Source of the DNA: Dunaliella salina
Lineage: Eukaryota; Chlorophyta; Chlorophyceae; Chlamydomonadales; Dunaliellaceae
Length of the DNA stretch: 19,424 bases
Direction of reading: 5' to 3'
NCBI GenBank assembly: GCA_002284615.2
Contig: MU069448.1
Coordinates: 353,112 to 372,535, forward strand
Part shown: positions 7,799 through 15,192 of the stretch, in pieces
Layout of the letters: each line of letters begins with the position of its first letter
How positions within the stretch are numbered: the first letter of the stretch is position 1
Program-made: the position numbers and the translations under genes
The notes under the pieces: model-generated
The model's database searches: none
What the model was told of the DNA's origin: nothing
What the model saw: the letters and a program-made list of their open reading frames with translations, nothing else

Positions 7799-8545
7799 TC
7801 AATTGCATAATATGAGATGGTCAGGATCCTGGTAAGGTTCTGCAGAAGGTTGGAATAGCGGGTTAGACATAGCACAGGTGAGGTGAGCAAAGGGATCTTG
7901 CTGCTCTGCTGGATCAGTGCATAGGACTGCTGCTGTTGCTGCTGCTTCAAATTTAACGCAAGGTTTGCTCTCACGTGCATGAGCTGCTAATGCACCACAC
8001 ATCAACAAACCAGTGGCCATGGATCTGGCCCATGTTTTCTCTGACGTGGCAAGCAAAGGAACAGAAGTGAAAGTATTCTTGTCGCCCTTGGTGAGGAAAG
8101 GCCTGTAATCAAGAGACTCAGTAAAAGGATCTGGGCGTGCACCCCAGTCTCTGGAACAGTGTGAAGAAATCAGCACATCATGCATATGCTCAACTCCTTG
8201 GACAACAAGAAGTCGTGTGGCTGCAGCGCTGAAAGTCTGCATTCTATAGGTGTGCCTTTGTTCAGAACACAGTGCAGAGGACCATCAATCTTGCCTACCA
8301 CAGCTCCAGTACTGCCAAGTAAAGAGGAAATCTGTGTATCACTAGTGCTGTAAGGTGAACCCTGTGCATCAGCATACTTTTGTTGAGAGAGCCAGCTGAT
8401 CTCAGAGCAAGTATCATTCAGTGCAGTGCAAAAGCCAGCAAAGGACTTGCCATTGTGCTCCAAAGTCAGACCTTCTTCGAGTCTCTACAAACCATCTGGA
8501 TGCTGAAAGTAGTCCTGAATCTGAGCATCAGAAAATCAATCTGCA
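7799..8545 (-). pseudogene. Broken retroviral-like aspartic protease region of the TGTC element
   Basis: Two overlapping minus frames (8463 to 8170 and 8242 to 7799) read as one protein with a frameshift near 8230. Upstream, the same frame as the first runs back to about 8545, across a TAG near 8490. The first part has CTALNDTCSEISWLSQQ at the position of the DTG/DSG catalytic loop. It then shows beta-hairpin-like VVGKIDGPLHCVLNKGTPIE. The second part has LLVVQGVEHMHDVLISS, like the second-half strand before the usual ILG motif, then RPDPFTESLDYRPFL and GDKNTFTSVPL. This order is that of clan AA proteases in gag-pol polyproteins. The catalytic Gly codon (expected GGC) is TGC, so the motif is DTC. 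With a stop and frameshifts, this copy is inactive. The frame ends at TAA 7799, with no polymerase following. Confidence 0.6.
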
Positions 8546-8547
8546 CC

Positions 8548-9201
8548 TCAGGACTTGGGCTCAGAGGTAAGAGCAACTGTAGGCGCGTTGCCTTGTGAGT
8601 TTGAGCCTGCTTCACCGCTCAAAATGTCAGTGCGATCCAGCAAAGCAACAGAGGTCTTGGTACTGATGCTGATAGAAACTGCACTTTCAGGTTGAGTGCG
8701 CAACAATTGGAGTAATTTTTCTTCACCCAGTGCTTCCAGTGGTATCTGCACAGATGCAGATGTATGCTCAGATGTAGGCTGGATCGGTACTGCAGGAGCA
8801 GGTCTGTCATTCTGAGGCGCAGGTCTTGCATGTCTTCTTGACTCTAAATTCATGCCAGGCGAAAAGGGCACAGGTGCTGCTGCTGACAAAAAGGTCTCAG
8901 GCTCTTTGACTACTGTGATCATGCTCAGGGTATGTGGCCAATGCAACTCTGCAAATCTGTAGAGTTGTTGAGAAATGGGTGTATAACGTCCAGAGCTGGC
9001 TACAACCATCCAGACAAAGGACAAGTTCACTCGAGCTGATGGAAAGAGGTGCGAGTGAGACAGGGTTGCTGGGATTCTGGGTTTGCTGCTCCTTGCTGCA
9101 CTCCCGCATGATGTAGCACAGCACTTGTTCTTCTCACACGAGACATACTCAGCTTTGGTACACAATTGCCAGGCCTGTCCCCTATGCCCCTCCCAGAGCA
9201 A
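8548..9201 (-). pseudogene. Gag-like ORF of the TGTC element (217 codons)
   Basis: The longest frame in the window that is neither repeat nor LINE. It opens within the 5' part of the element (a TTG start in the permissive track; the true start is unknown) and ends at TGA 8548. The N-terminal third (KAEYVSC, CCATSCGSAARSSKPRIPAT, NLSFVWMVVASSGR) is shared with the short relative at 14508-14885. It is followed by unique proline-rich and Ser/Thr-rich sequence (RPAPQNDRPAPAVPIQPTSE, then LGEEKLLQLLRTQPESAVSI). A one-base frame change at about 8550 joins it to the protease-like frame. Its position ahead of a protease suggests a gag-type role, but no zinc knuckle or capsid motif is visible. The Cys-rich N-terminal part could instead be non-coding leader sequence that happens to be open. 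Confidence 0.45.
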
Positions 9202-9315
9202 TGAGAGACTACTCCATCATCTGCTTGGTTTACAATGCTGGGAATAGGTGATGTCAAATCCAGACCATTGGATAACACACTGAAGAGTCCAATCCAATGT
9301 GCACAATAAACAATT

Positions 9316-9343
9316 CTCAACAACTCATGGGCCAGTTGTTGAG
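9316..9343 (-). other. Hairpin in the 5' region of the TGTC element
   Basis: CTCAACAACT, an 8-base loop, and AGTTGTTGAG. The short relative has the same hairpin at 14525-14552 with an 11-bp stem and a 6-base loop. The stem is kept while the loop differs. Confidence 0.75.
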
Positions 9344-9440
9344 CCAGTCTAGGAATACAAGGTAACAAACTAACTGACTGCATGACCAGGATTTAGCAAT
9401 AACCAAGATTCAGCGTGACAGCAAACATCATCGCTCATAG

Positions 9441-9744
9441 CTCGACAGTGCCCTTCACATCTTGCCAGGATGCAAAAATTCAACCATATCTGATATGATA
9501 ACTGAGCGACATGGTATTGCTAGCAGAATCTTCCTAAAAGCCATCAGCAAAGGCCCTCTTGGGGCAGGTATTGCCTCCATGAACACTGGCAGTGCAGACC
9601 GTCTTGCCTTGCAAGACCTACAGATCCCAGAACATGCTACTAATAGGACCCTCCCTAAATATATTTTCCCACGCCGCTTCCCTAATAAGGATAGGCTCAC
9701 TTCCAGCTGGCCTGACGCTCTATTAGTTGTTCCTCTGAAAAGAG
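9441..9744 (+). pseudogene. LINE C-terminal zinc-motif and first half of PD-(D/E)XK nuclease
   Basis: The frame begins after a TAG at 9438-9440 and reads DSALHILPGC, the His...Cys half of the CCHC motif that precedes the restriction-like endonuclease in LINEs. It goes on with ISDMITERHGIASRIFLKAI and GSADRLALQDLQ, and ends RLTSSWPDALLVVPLKR. The PD (Asp codon about 9714) in a hydrophobic strand is the first half of a PD-(D/E)XK active site. The protein is cut at 9744 by the 400-bp hAT-like element. It stays in register with the downstream part (10153 onward) if that element and one TSD copy are discounted. The minus-strand copy at 16385-16621 is close in sequence. Confidence 0.7.
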
Positions 9745-10144
9745 CAGGGATGGGTCATACGTGAATACGCGTATTTCCACGTATCGTTAAAACTGATGAA
9801 AAAACGCGTTTCATTAAAATAGCATTTTTGCCAAACGTCAGAAAATACGTAGGTATATCGCTTCGACAGACCTTCGAGAGACCTTCGAGTGACCTTCAGA
9901 AAGAGCTGCTGCGCACTTCGCCACCCAGCACCCATATTTTCTGGCATTATTAAGTGTTTGTGGGCCTCGGAGGATGTGTGGGGATGGTTGGGGGGTAGTC
10001 GGGACCCCTCCTCGAGGTCCCTCCCACCCAAAACCCTCCCGGCCATTTTTGGCCCTCCCATTTCACGTATATACGCGGCATACGCGTATTTTGCACGTAT
10101 ATACGCGTACCGTTAAGCCCAAACTCGCGTATTACCCAACCCTG
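9745..10144. mobile_element. 400-bp non-autonomous hAT-like element (MITE)
   Basis: Starts CAGGGATGGGTCATACG and ends with the reverse complement of CAGGGTTGGGTAATACGCG: terminal inverted repeats with two or three mismatches over about 17 bp. The flanks are a perfect 8-bp duplication, GAAAAGAG, at 9737-9744 and 10145-10152. Both features are diagnostic of hAT. Subterminal ACGCGTAT-type motifs recur on both sides (about 9768-9790 and 10064-10125). No transposase frame. It is unrelated in sequence to the 653-bp family. The insertion splits the LINE nuclease between its PD and ExK motifs. Confidence 0.92.
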
Positions 10145-10152
10145 GAAAAGAG

Positions 10153-10652
10153 CGTCTAGGTTGAATCCTCGTTATGAATTGAGAAGTGCAGGGGGGCGCG
10201 GGGGAAACAGGGAGGATTCAGCGCCAGCCACAGCCACTCCACCCACATTCAAGGCTCGTGACCTCAGTCAGCTCCACCCAGATCAGAGACACATCCACCT
10301 TGTAGAAGTCAAGTACTGTGAGGACACACGGCCCAACAGCAAGCTTGAGGCCTCCAAGCAGCAGCACCGCGACCTTTGTCGTTACCTTTCTAGAGCCTCA
10401 GCTCAAGTCACCCTCCATACGATCCTGTTAGGTGTGGGAGGAGTCATCTACACCCCACACACATTGGAGCCTCTAAAGGAGCTTGGTCTTGACACTTACA
10501 AGGCCAGCAAGCTTGCTCGGAAGCTTCATGCTCATTCTGTCCTGCATGCCTACAAACTTGCCAGCACCAGACGCGCTATTGAGAAAACTTTCTTCAACCC
10601 TCAACAAGGTCAGGCACGGGATACTGCTAGTAACCCTCCTGATCCCCACTGA
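10153..10652 (+). pseudogene. LINE C-terminus: second half of PD-(D/E)XK nuclease
   Basis: Open from the hAT right flank to TGA at 10650-10652. A linker (SAGGRGGNREDSAPATATPP) leads to HIHLVEVKYCEDTRP, with Glu (codon about 10305) and Lys forming the ExK half of the nuclease site in a hydrophobic strand. Then come QQHRDLCRYL, VTLHTILLGVGGVIY (a strand-helix element) and LARKLHAHSVLHAYKLASTR. The C-terminus is SNPPDPH. The fragment on the minus strand at 12050-12380 ends with the same SNPPDPH, so this is the authentic end of the ORF. The domain would nick target DNA for target-primed reverse transcription. Apart from the insertion this half is undamaged. Confidence 0.75.
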
Positions 10653-10682
10653 CTTCTTTCTTCCGTTTTCTCTCGGTGAATA

Positions 10683-10770
10683 GGATACACGGTGCCTCGG
10701 CCCTGGGTATCCCCTTTTCCTGAATTGATGTGGGGAGTGTTTTCACTGCCTGCGTAGTTTTTCTTTTCTT
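10683..10770 (+). mobile_element. LINE 3' UTR: hairpin plus conserved tail
   Basis: GGATAC...GTATCC (10683-10712) forms a stem with an inner CGG/CCG-type pairing. Ten bases later comes the conserved tail TGAATTGATGTGGGGAG, then CTGCCTGCGTAG, then TTTTTCTTTTCTT. The same tail occurs at 3829-3888 and 11930-11982 (both minus). The conservation suggests it is the region recognised by the LINE reverse transcriptase. Confidence 0.7.
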
Positions 10771-10803
10771 CATAGCTACCAAAATTGGCAGAAGCTTCTC
10801 AGG

Positions 10804-11560
10804 ATGTCCAACTCACCCCACTTCAAGAACACCAATGCCCTCAAACAACGAACAGACACCCTATACAATGGCAAACGTGCCAGGCGCTTCAGTGGCTACC
10901 CTGGGCCTTCCCCTTGCCTCCTTTACGGTGTTCCTATAGCACCTCCCATACCCTACTCGCATTCACCCACAGACGGACAGAATGAGCATAAATTGCCTAC
11001 ATCAAGCACTCAGCATCTATGGTGAAGCAATCAGCAAAGGAGACTTTGGGTCCTTCACTTACCTTGAGAACACAACTAAGAAATCAATGCACAGACCAGG
11101 GGAACCCAAAACATCGAGGACTCAGGGTGCTGAATGGTTCAGCAGTAGTGTCCCTTGTGCAAGCTTTCGGTGACGGAGGTGGTACTGAGCCTTAATGGGG
11201 GCGAGTTTCAGCAGGTTCGCACCAAGGTTGTTCCGCTCCGTAATTCTTGGAAAACATCCGCTTGTGAAGCTTTCCTTGTCATGTCATGCACTTTGGAGAT
11301 TGAAATACCAAAAAAATGTCCACCGAAACATTCCAAATTGGCTGTTTCCATCCAGAAAACCACCAAATACACAGCTCAATCATTGAGCTGTGCGATGATT
11401 GCCCTGATGGCATTATAGTTTTGCCCCTTGAAGGTAGGGACTTCACATATCACCCGCAAAATATGAATCCCAGAGACAGAGATATCCACGTCATTGAGCT
11501 AAAATTTTGATCTGACACCAAACCTGAACAGATACTCCACACTGCACAAATTCAGCACAA
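10804..11560 (+). pseudogene. Second LINE type: C-terminal region with PD-(D/E)XK motifs
   Basis: Begins directly after the previous LINE tail. NTNALKQRTDTLYNGKRARRF resembles the segment preceding the zinc motif. Then LHQALSIYGEAISKGDFGSF (frame 10982-11173) matches the helix that in the first LINE reads IASRIFLKAISKG. After a frame-broken stretch, the 11316-11510 frame has CDDCPDGIIVLPLEGRDF (PD motif, residues 30-31) and DRDIHVIELKF (ExK, residues 61-63). A TGA at 11511 falls where the Cys of KYC/KFC would be, and SDTKPEQILHTAQIQH continues beyond it in register. The spacing of the motifs and the different linker show a LINE subfamily distinct from the 9441-10652 copy. Frameshifts and stops make it a pseudogene. 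Confidence 0.55.
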
Positions 11561-11568
11561 ATACACCA

Positions 11569-11928
11569 TTGAGAGCCTGTGCACAAAAAAAACTGGGGCA
11601 CAAACCGCAACAACAGTTAAATGATACGGAATTGACTTGTGAAGCACACGGATCAGCAATCCCCTCATTCAGCATCGTTCAGATCCCACAGCCATTCCCC
11701 TCCTACTCCTTCCCCCTCATTCTCCCAGAAATTTACACGGCGCACATGGCTTGCGTATTCAATATGCAAGGCAAATGTGTTGGTATGATGTCCCCTAACC
11801 GCTTCCAGATCTTCTTCAGGGCTTTTTATGAGGCCAAGCTTGCTGGCATGCACGAGAAAACAACTCCAGCTCCAGGCGGCTTTGCCGCTAAGCTGCAAGG
11901 ACTTCTTTCCCACAAAGAAAAGAATTGA
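11569..11928 (+). CDS. Unidentified 119-codon ORF, probably element-derived
   Basis: Open to TGA at 11926-11928. After a low-quality start, it reads SFSIVQIPQPFPSYSFPLIL, then IYTAHMACVFNMQGKCVGMM and FFRAFYEAKLAGMHEKTTPA. This is a sensible, protein-like composition with no stop. It lies in the position where the second LINE's C-terminus would be (IYTAH recalls IYTPHT of the first LINE), then ends against the tail of an opposing LINE. It may be the LINE end, a different element's ORF, or host sequence. No family recognised. The start codon is unknown. Confidence 0.35.
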   Translation: MRACAQKKLGHKPQQQLNDTELTCEAHGSAIPSFSIVQIPQPFPSYSFPLILPEIYTAHMACVFNMQGKCVGMMSPNRFQIFFRAFYEAKLAGMHEKTTPAPGGFAAKLQGLLSHKEKN

Positions 11929-11929
11929 A

Positions 11930-12385
11930 AGGAAAAGAAAAACTGCGTAGGCAGAGAAACTCTCCCTACATCAATTAAGGAAGAGCAGGCACATAGGCTC
12001 AAAAAAGAGCCATGTGCCCATTCCACCACAAGGTATGAAAAAGAGAATGCTAATGTGGATCCGGAGGGTTACTAGAAGCACCTGGTTCTAGAACCTGGCT
12101 GTGGGAAGTATTCTTGTTTTCAATAGCGCGGCGTGTGGTGACTAGTTTGTGGGCATATTGGACAGAATGGGCATGAAGTTGTTGAGCAAGCTTCGTGGCA
12201 CGCTGGTGATCCAATGCTAGTTGTTTGAATTGCTTCAGGGTATGCTCAGTGTAAATAGTTCCACCTACACCCAGGAGAAGTGGGTGAATTGTAACAGCTT
12301 TAGCGTTAATAACTTTACAAAGGTCCGCAAATCCATGCTTGAAAGAAGGTATTCTAGCAAGAAGGTCAAAGGCTCTTTTTCACGA
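11930..12385 (-). pseudogene. Third LINE copy: C-terminal nuclease fragment, 3' UTR and tail
   Basis: Not apparent from plus-strand frames. On the minus strand, from about 12380 down, it reads AFDLLARIPSFKHGFADLCK, then VTIHPLLLGVGGTIYTEHTL, LAQQLHAHSVQYAHKLVTTR, and ends SNPPDPH with TAG at 12050-12052. Each block aligns with the 10153-10652 copy (DLCRYL, LHTILLGVGGVIYTPHTLE, LHAHSVLHAYKLASTR, SNPPDPH). The 3' UTR has a hairpin (11988-12018, GGCACATAGGCTC pairing with GAGCCATGTGCC) and the conserved tail at 11930-11982. The frame is intact over about 110 codons. A stop precedes it near 12380, and the 5' part is missing: a 5'-truncated insertion. Confidence 0.75.
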
Positions 12386-12860
12386 ACCCTTCCAACTAAC
12401 ACTCATAATACCCTTCAAAAATGGGCCTTGGTAAACCAAGGAAAGGATGGCCTCCCCACCAGACCACAACCGTTGCGGGTGACCCACAATACCAGAACTT
12501 TTGGAGTGCGGGCTCCTGAGGCGTTCTCTTTGGTGCCCTGCATAATACCTTTTCATCCAGATTTTCAGGGCTCGGCTCTCAGGCCCTCAGTATGCCATCC
12601 CATTTCTTATGAGGGAATTATGGTACAAGCTTTGAGACATGCCATTCTCAATACAGACGCCACTGCTACATCCATGTTCCTTCCTGCTTGGGGTAAGAAT
12701 ATGGTCACCATATTTACGGTTGGTTACGGTAACCAACCCCTACTCCAAACTTGTTGATGCCTACCTACATGTAATGTGGGAGTTTGGCTTACCATGGTTT
12801 GGCTTGCTCCTTGGGAGTTCCTTTAGAGTCACTGATGGCAGTCCGTCTTTCCTTACACAG
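12386..12860 (+). pseudogene. LINE-like fragment (probable RT-downstream region), plus strand
   Basis: The open frame 12221-12757 is partly the antisense of the minus-strand LINE, but from about 12386 it carries its own protein-like content: TLQKWALVNQGKDGLP, EAFSLVPCIIPFHPDFQGSA, VQALRHAILNTDATATSMFL, PAWGKNMVT. The next block, TNPYSKLVDAYLHVMWEFG, is found one frame over at about 12729-12790. A small palindromic insertion (12718-12738) lies at the frame change. It resembles the stretch between reverse transcriptase and RNase H in green-algal LINEs; this is recollection of style, not a database match. It is head-to-head with the third LINE copy. Confidence 0.45.
12718..12738. other. 21-bp palindrome at a frame break
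   Basis: GGTTGGTTAC, a single centre base, and GTAACCAACC, exactly where the LINE-like frame is lost. The right arm is the expected coding sequence; the left arm looks like an inverted, templated copy of it. Confidence 0.85.
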
Positions 12861-13091
12861 TGTAATTAATTAAGGCAAAGCTACACAGGAAATCATGTGG
12901 AGAAGTTCAACACTAACTAACTTCCAAATACTGCATGTCGCATTCTCTCCCCTCTCCCCCCCCCCCAAAGGTAACACCTATAAAGAAAACAGGAAGGCAT
13001 CAGGAAGCACAACAGTCATTAAGAAGCAAAGAAAGGAAATAGGGGAGAAGGTTCAGAATAGGTTTCAAAGCACTCGACTCAAAGAAAAAAC

Positions 13092-13092
<1 letters not shown>

Positions 13093-13167
<75 letters not shown>
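13093..13167. repeat. (CA)n microsatellite
   Basis: About 37 CA dinucleotides, opposite in strand sense to the other five tracts. Confidence 0.97.
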
Positions 13168-13168
<1 letters not shown>

Positions 13169-13565
13169 CAGAATGTACTAAGGCAGACAAAAAGCAAGGG
13201 AGGGAAAGTACTGGGTAGGATTCAAAATAGACACATTGACACAAGTACGCGTACACAAACACACACATTCTATGCAGGAATTGGCGTCAGAAAATATGTA
13301 GTCCAGAGAGTAAACTTGCAACCTGAATTACAGAGCAAAGAGAGCCAGTCTTTTGAGTGGATGTTAAGTATCTGGAGCTGAAAGGGATGGTGGGTGGATT
13401 GATGGTCGGGATGTCAGTAGTCGGCGGCTGGAAGACTGACAGGGAGAAGGACTGGTAAAAAGAGGACTGGTAAAAAGAGGGCTGGTAAAAGGAAGATTTG
13501 GCAAAAAGACATACAGAAGGTGCATCTTTAGTGTGTGTAGAGAGGGTGCAAGGCAGAGGTTTCCG
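13168..13565. other. Unassigned stretch with a small GGTAAAA(A/G)G repeat
   Basis: Purine-rich on the plus strand. ACTGGTAAAAAGAGG and its variants occur three times at about 13450-13492. No gene signal. Confidence 0.5.
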
Positions 13566-14019
13566 AGAGTGTAAATGTGGATTCACAGGTCTGGGAATTC
13601 GCCTTTTGCTTTGATATGGAATGTGTAGAAGATATTGTATGGAAGAAGGAGACAATAAAGCATTTCAATTCAATCAAGAAATCTATTTAGAGGTTAATTA
13701 AGAAATGGTTAAGTGTTAAAGTAAGAATGAAGTGCAGTTGAGTGTTGACAGGTTGAATAAATTGATTAATTGAGCTTCAAAAAAATCAGAGAGTGTAAAT
13801 GTGGATTCACAGGTCTGGGAATTCGCCTTTTGCTTTGATATGGAATGTGTAGAAGATATTGTATGGAAGAAGGAGACAATAAAGCATTTCAACTCAATCA
13901 AGAAATCTATTTAGAGGTTAATTAAGAAATGATCAAGTGTTCAACTTGAAGTAAGAATGAAGTGCAGTTGAGTGTTGACAGGTTGAATAAATTGATTAAT
14001 TGAGCTTCAAAAAAATCAG
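13566..14019 (+). repeat. 224/230-bp tandem duplication
   Basis: Copy 1 is 13566-13789 and copy 2 is 13790-14019. They are nearly identical: both contain GAGAGTGTAAATGTGGATTC, GACAATAAAGCATTTCAA and AATTGAGCTTCAAAAAAATC. Differences are a few substitutions and a 6-bp insertion in copy 2 near 13941. Each copy ends TCAGAG. After copy 1 this is followed by AGTGTAAATG (start of copy 2), after copy 2 by GTGGATGACGG (the hAT-like element). Minus-strand frames here are short and unconvincing. Confidence 0.93.
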
Positions 14020-15192
14020 AGGTGGATGACGGGCCCAAATTGTTGAAAACGTTCTTTCCCGGCTTTCTTTCTCAAATATAATCATGCCAACCATTATCAT
14101 TACATATAACATCATGCTCACCAAAAAATTATGAATCGGAAATTCCCAGACCACTCTCCTGGCCTCAGACCACCCAAAAAAGGCCAACAGCTTCACCTTG
14201 GGGCCATTTTTCACATACAAAATCTTTTATTTGTAACCCCTATATGCTATGATAATATCCTGCATATTCAAAAACGGGATAAAATGAGGTCAATTTTTGA
14301 TCTTTTGGCACCCCTTGTGCTGCAATTTTCCTAAACGAAATGGCTGAAAACCTGCATCTGACCAACCACTGGGTCTTTTCACTTCATTTTTTTGCAATGC
14401 AATTTTTTTCGGTACAAAGACTCCAAAACATCAGAAATCACCCTGTCATGCTGAATCTTGGTTATTGCTGAATCCTGGTCAAGCAGTCGTTTACTTGGTT
14501 TGTTACCTTGTATTCTTGGACTGGCTCAACAACTGGCCAGCCAGTTGTTGAGAATTGTTGTTGTGCACATTGGATTAGACTTGTCAGAATTTTTTCCAAT
14601 GGTCTGGATTTGACATCACCTATTCTCAGCATTAAAAACCGAGAAGATGATGGAGTAGTCTCCCATTGCCCTAGGAGGAGCATAGGGGAGCTGGCCTGGC
14701 AACCGTGTACCAAAGCTGCGTATGTCTTGTGTGTGAAGAAGAAGTGCTGTGCTGCATCATGCGGGAGTGCAGCAAGGAACAGCAAACCCAGAATCCCAGC
14801 AACCCTGTCTCACTCGCACCTCTCCCCATCAACTCGAGTGAACTTGTCCTTTGCCTGGATGGTTGTAGCCAGCTCTGGACGTTAAACACCCATAAGTGAT
14901 CTGTGCTCCTAGGTTGGTGATGTGTGTGTGACACTGATCTCGCACGACAACCCATTTTAGTGCAGTAGGTGGTCCGGAACGGATATTTAGGGGTAAAGAT
15001 TTTGCCTACTTTAAAGTAGGGTTCACGCTGCGGCTGATTAGGCACGTGCGCCGGAACTGGCAAGCCTAATGCTCCAGTGCTAGAAAAACCTTTACTATTC
15101 GATGCAAAGTGTGGAGATTGCCACCTCCGGCGCCTATGCACAGTGAACATTTCAAAAGTGCCCTTTTCCGAGGCCTTCGTTGCCCACCTCTG
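14017..15192. mobile_element. hAT-like element of the 653-bp family, copy 2, interrupted
   Basis: Left end CAGAGGTGGATGACGGGCCC, right end the reverse complement of CAGAGGTGGGCAACGAAGGCC. Discounting the 506-bp insertion and one 4-bp TSD leaves 666 bp, matching copy 1 (653 bp). Shared landmarks with copy 1 include CATGCCAACCAT, TCCTGCATATTCAAAAA, TGGGTCTTTTCACT and, right of the insertion, GCAGTAGGTGGTC and GCGGCTGATT. It has no transposase frame. A clear 8-bp target duplication is not visible (AAAAAAAT left, TCAAAATA right), perhaps because the left flank was later rearranged by the tandem duplication. Confidence 0.7.
14444..14949 (+). mobile_element. 506-bp short derivative of the TGTC element, 4-bp TSD
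   Basis: Starts TGTCATGCTGAATCTTGG and ends CTCGCACGACA, with ACCC on both sides (14440-14443 and 14950-14953). Copy 1 of the host hAT family is uninterrupted at this point (AAATTTACCCAATTTGGCGC), which confirms the insertion and its exact limits. About 435 bp at the left match the 5' end of the 6529-9420 element, and about 50 bp at the right match its 3' end. The junction is near 14888 (ACACCCAT). So it is either an internally deleted, non-autonomous copy, or the ancestral short form into which the coding part was added. A frame at 14508-14885 is shared with the long element's ORF and ends artificially at the junction. Confidence 0.88.

Larger units (their letters stand above)
6529..9420 (-). 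mobile_element. 2.9-kb TGTC...GACA element, 4-bp TSD, protease-bearing
   Basis: On the minus strand it starts TGTCACGCTGAATCTTGG (from 9420) and ends CTCGCACGACA (at 6529). Flanks are GCAA at 6525-6528 and GCAA at 9421-9424, a 4-bp target-site duplication. Both ends are confirmed independently by the 506-bp relative at 14444-14949, whose homology starts and stops at exactly these bases. The ends are weak inverted repeats (TGTCACGC versus TGTCGTGC). The first ~440 bp and last ~400 bp do not match each other, so there are no ordinary LTRs. Contents, in minus direction: a gag-like ORF, an aspartic protease-like domain, a non-coding 3' region, and a nested 653-bp hAT-like element (6889-7541). No reverse transcriptase or integrase is visible. 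TGT...ACA ends with 4-bp TSDs fit LTR retrotransposons and also Ginger-type DNA transposons; the present copy does not decide between them. Confidence 0.8.

Noticed and set aside
9027..9383. 118-codon minus ORF in an alternative frame of the TGTC element
   Set aside because: The frame is not kept open in the short relative; the competing frame (8548-9201) is.
6529..9420. Ordinary LTR retrotransposon with two LTRs
   Set aside because: The first ~440 and last ~400 bases do not match each other, and no reverse transcriptase or integrase is visible.
13000..13268. Val-Cys-rich minus ORFs
   Set aside because: Shadow of the (CA)n tract.
14671..15150. 159-codon minus-strand ORF
   Set aside because: It spans the junction between the short TGTC element and the hAT element and runs antisense to the shared frame, so it cannot be ancestral coding sequence.
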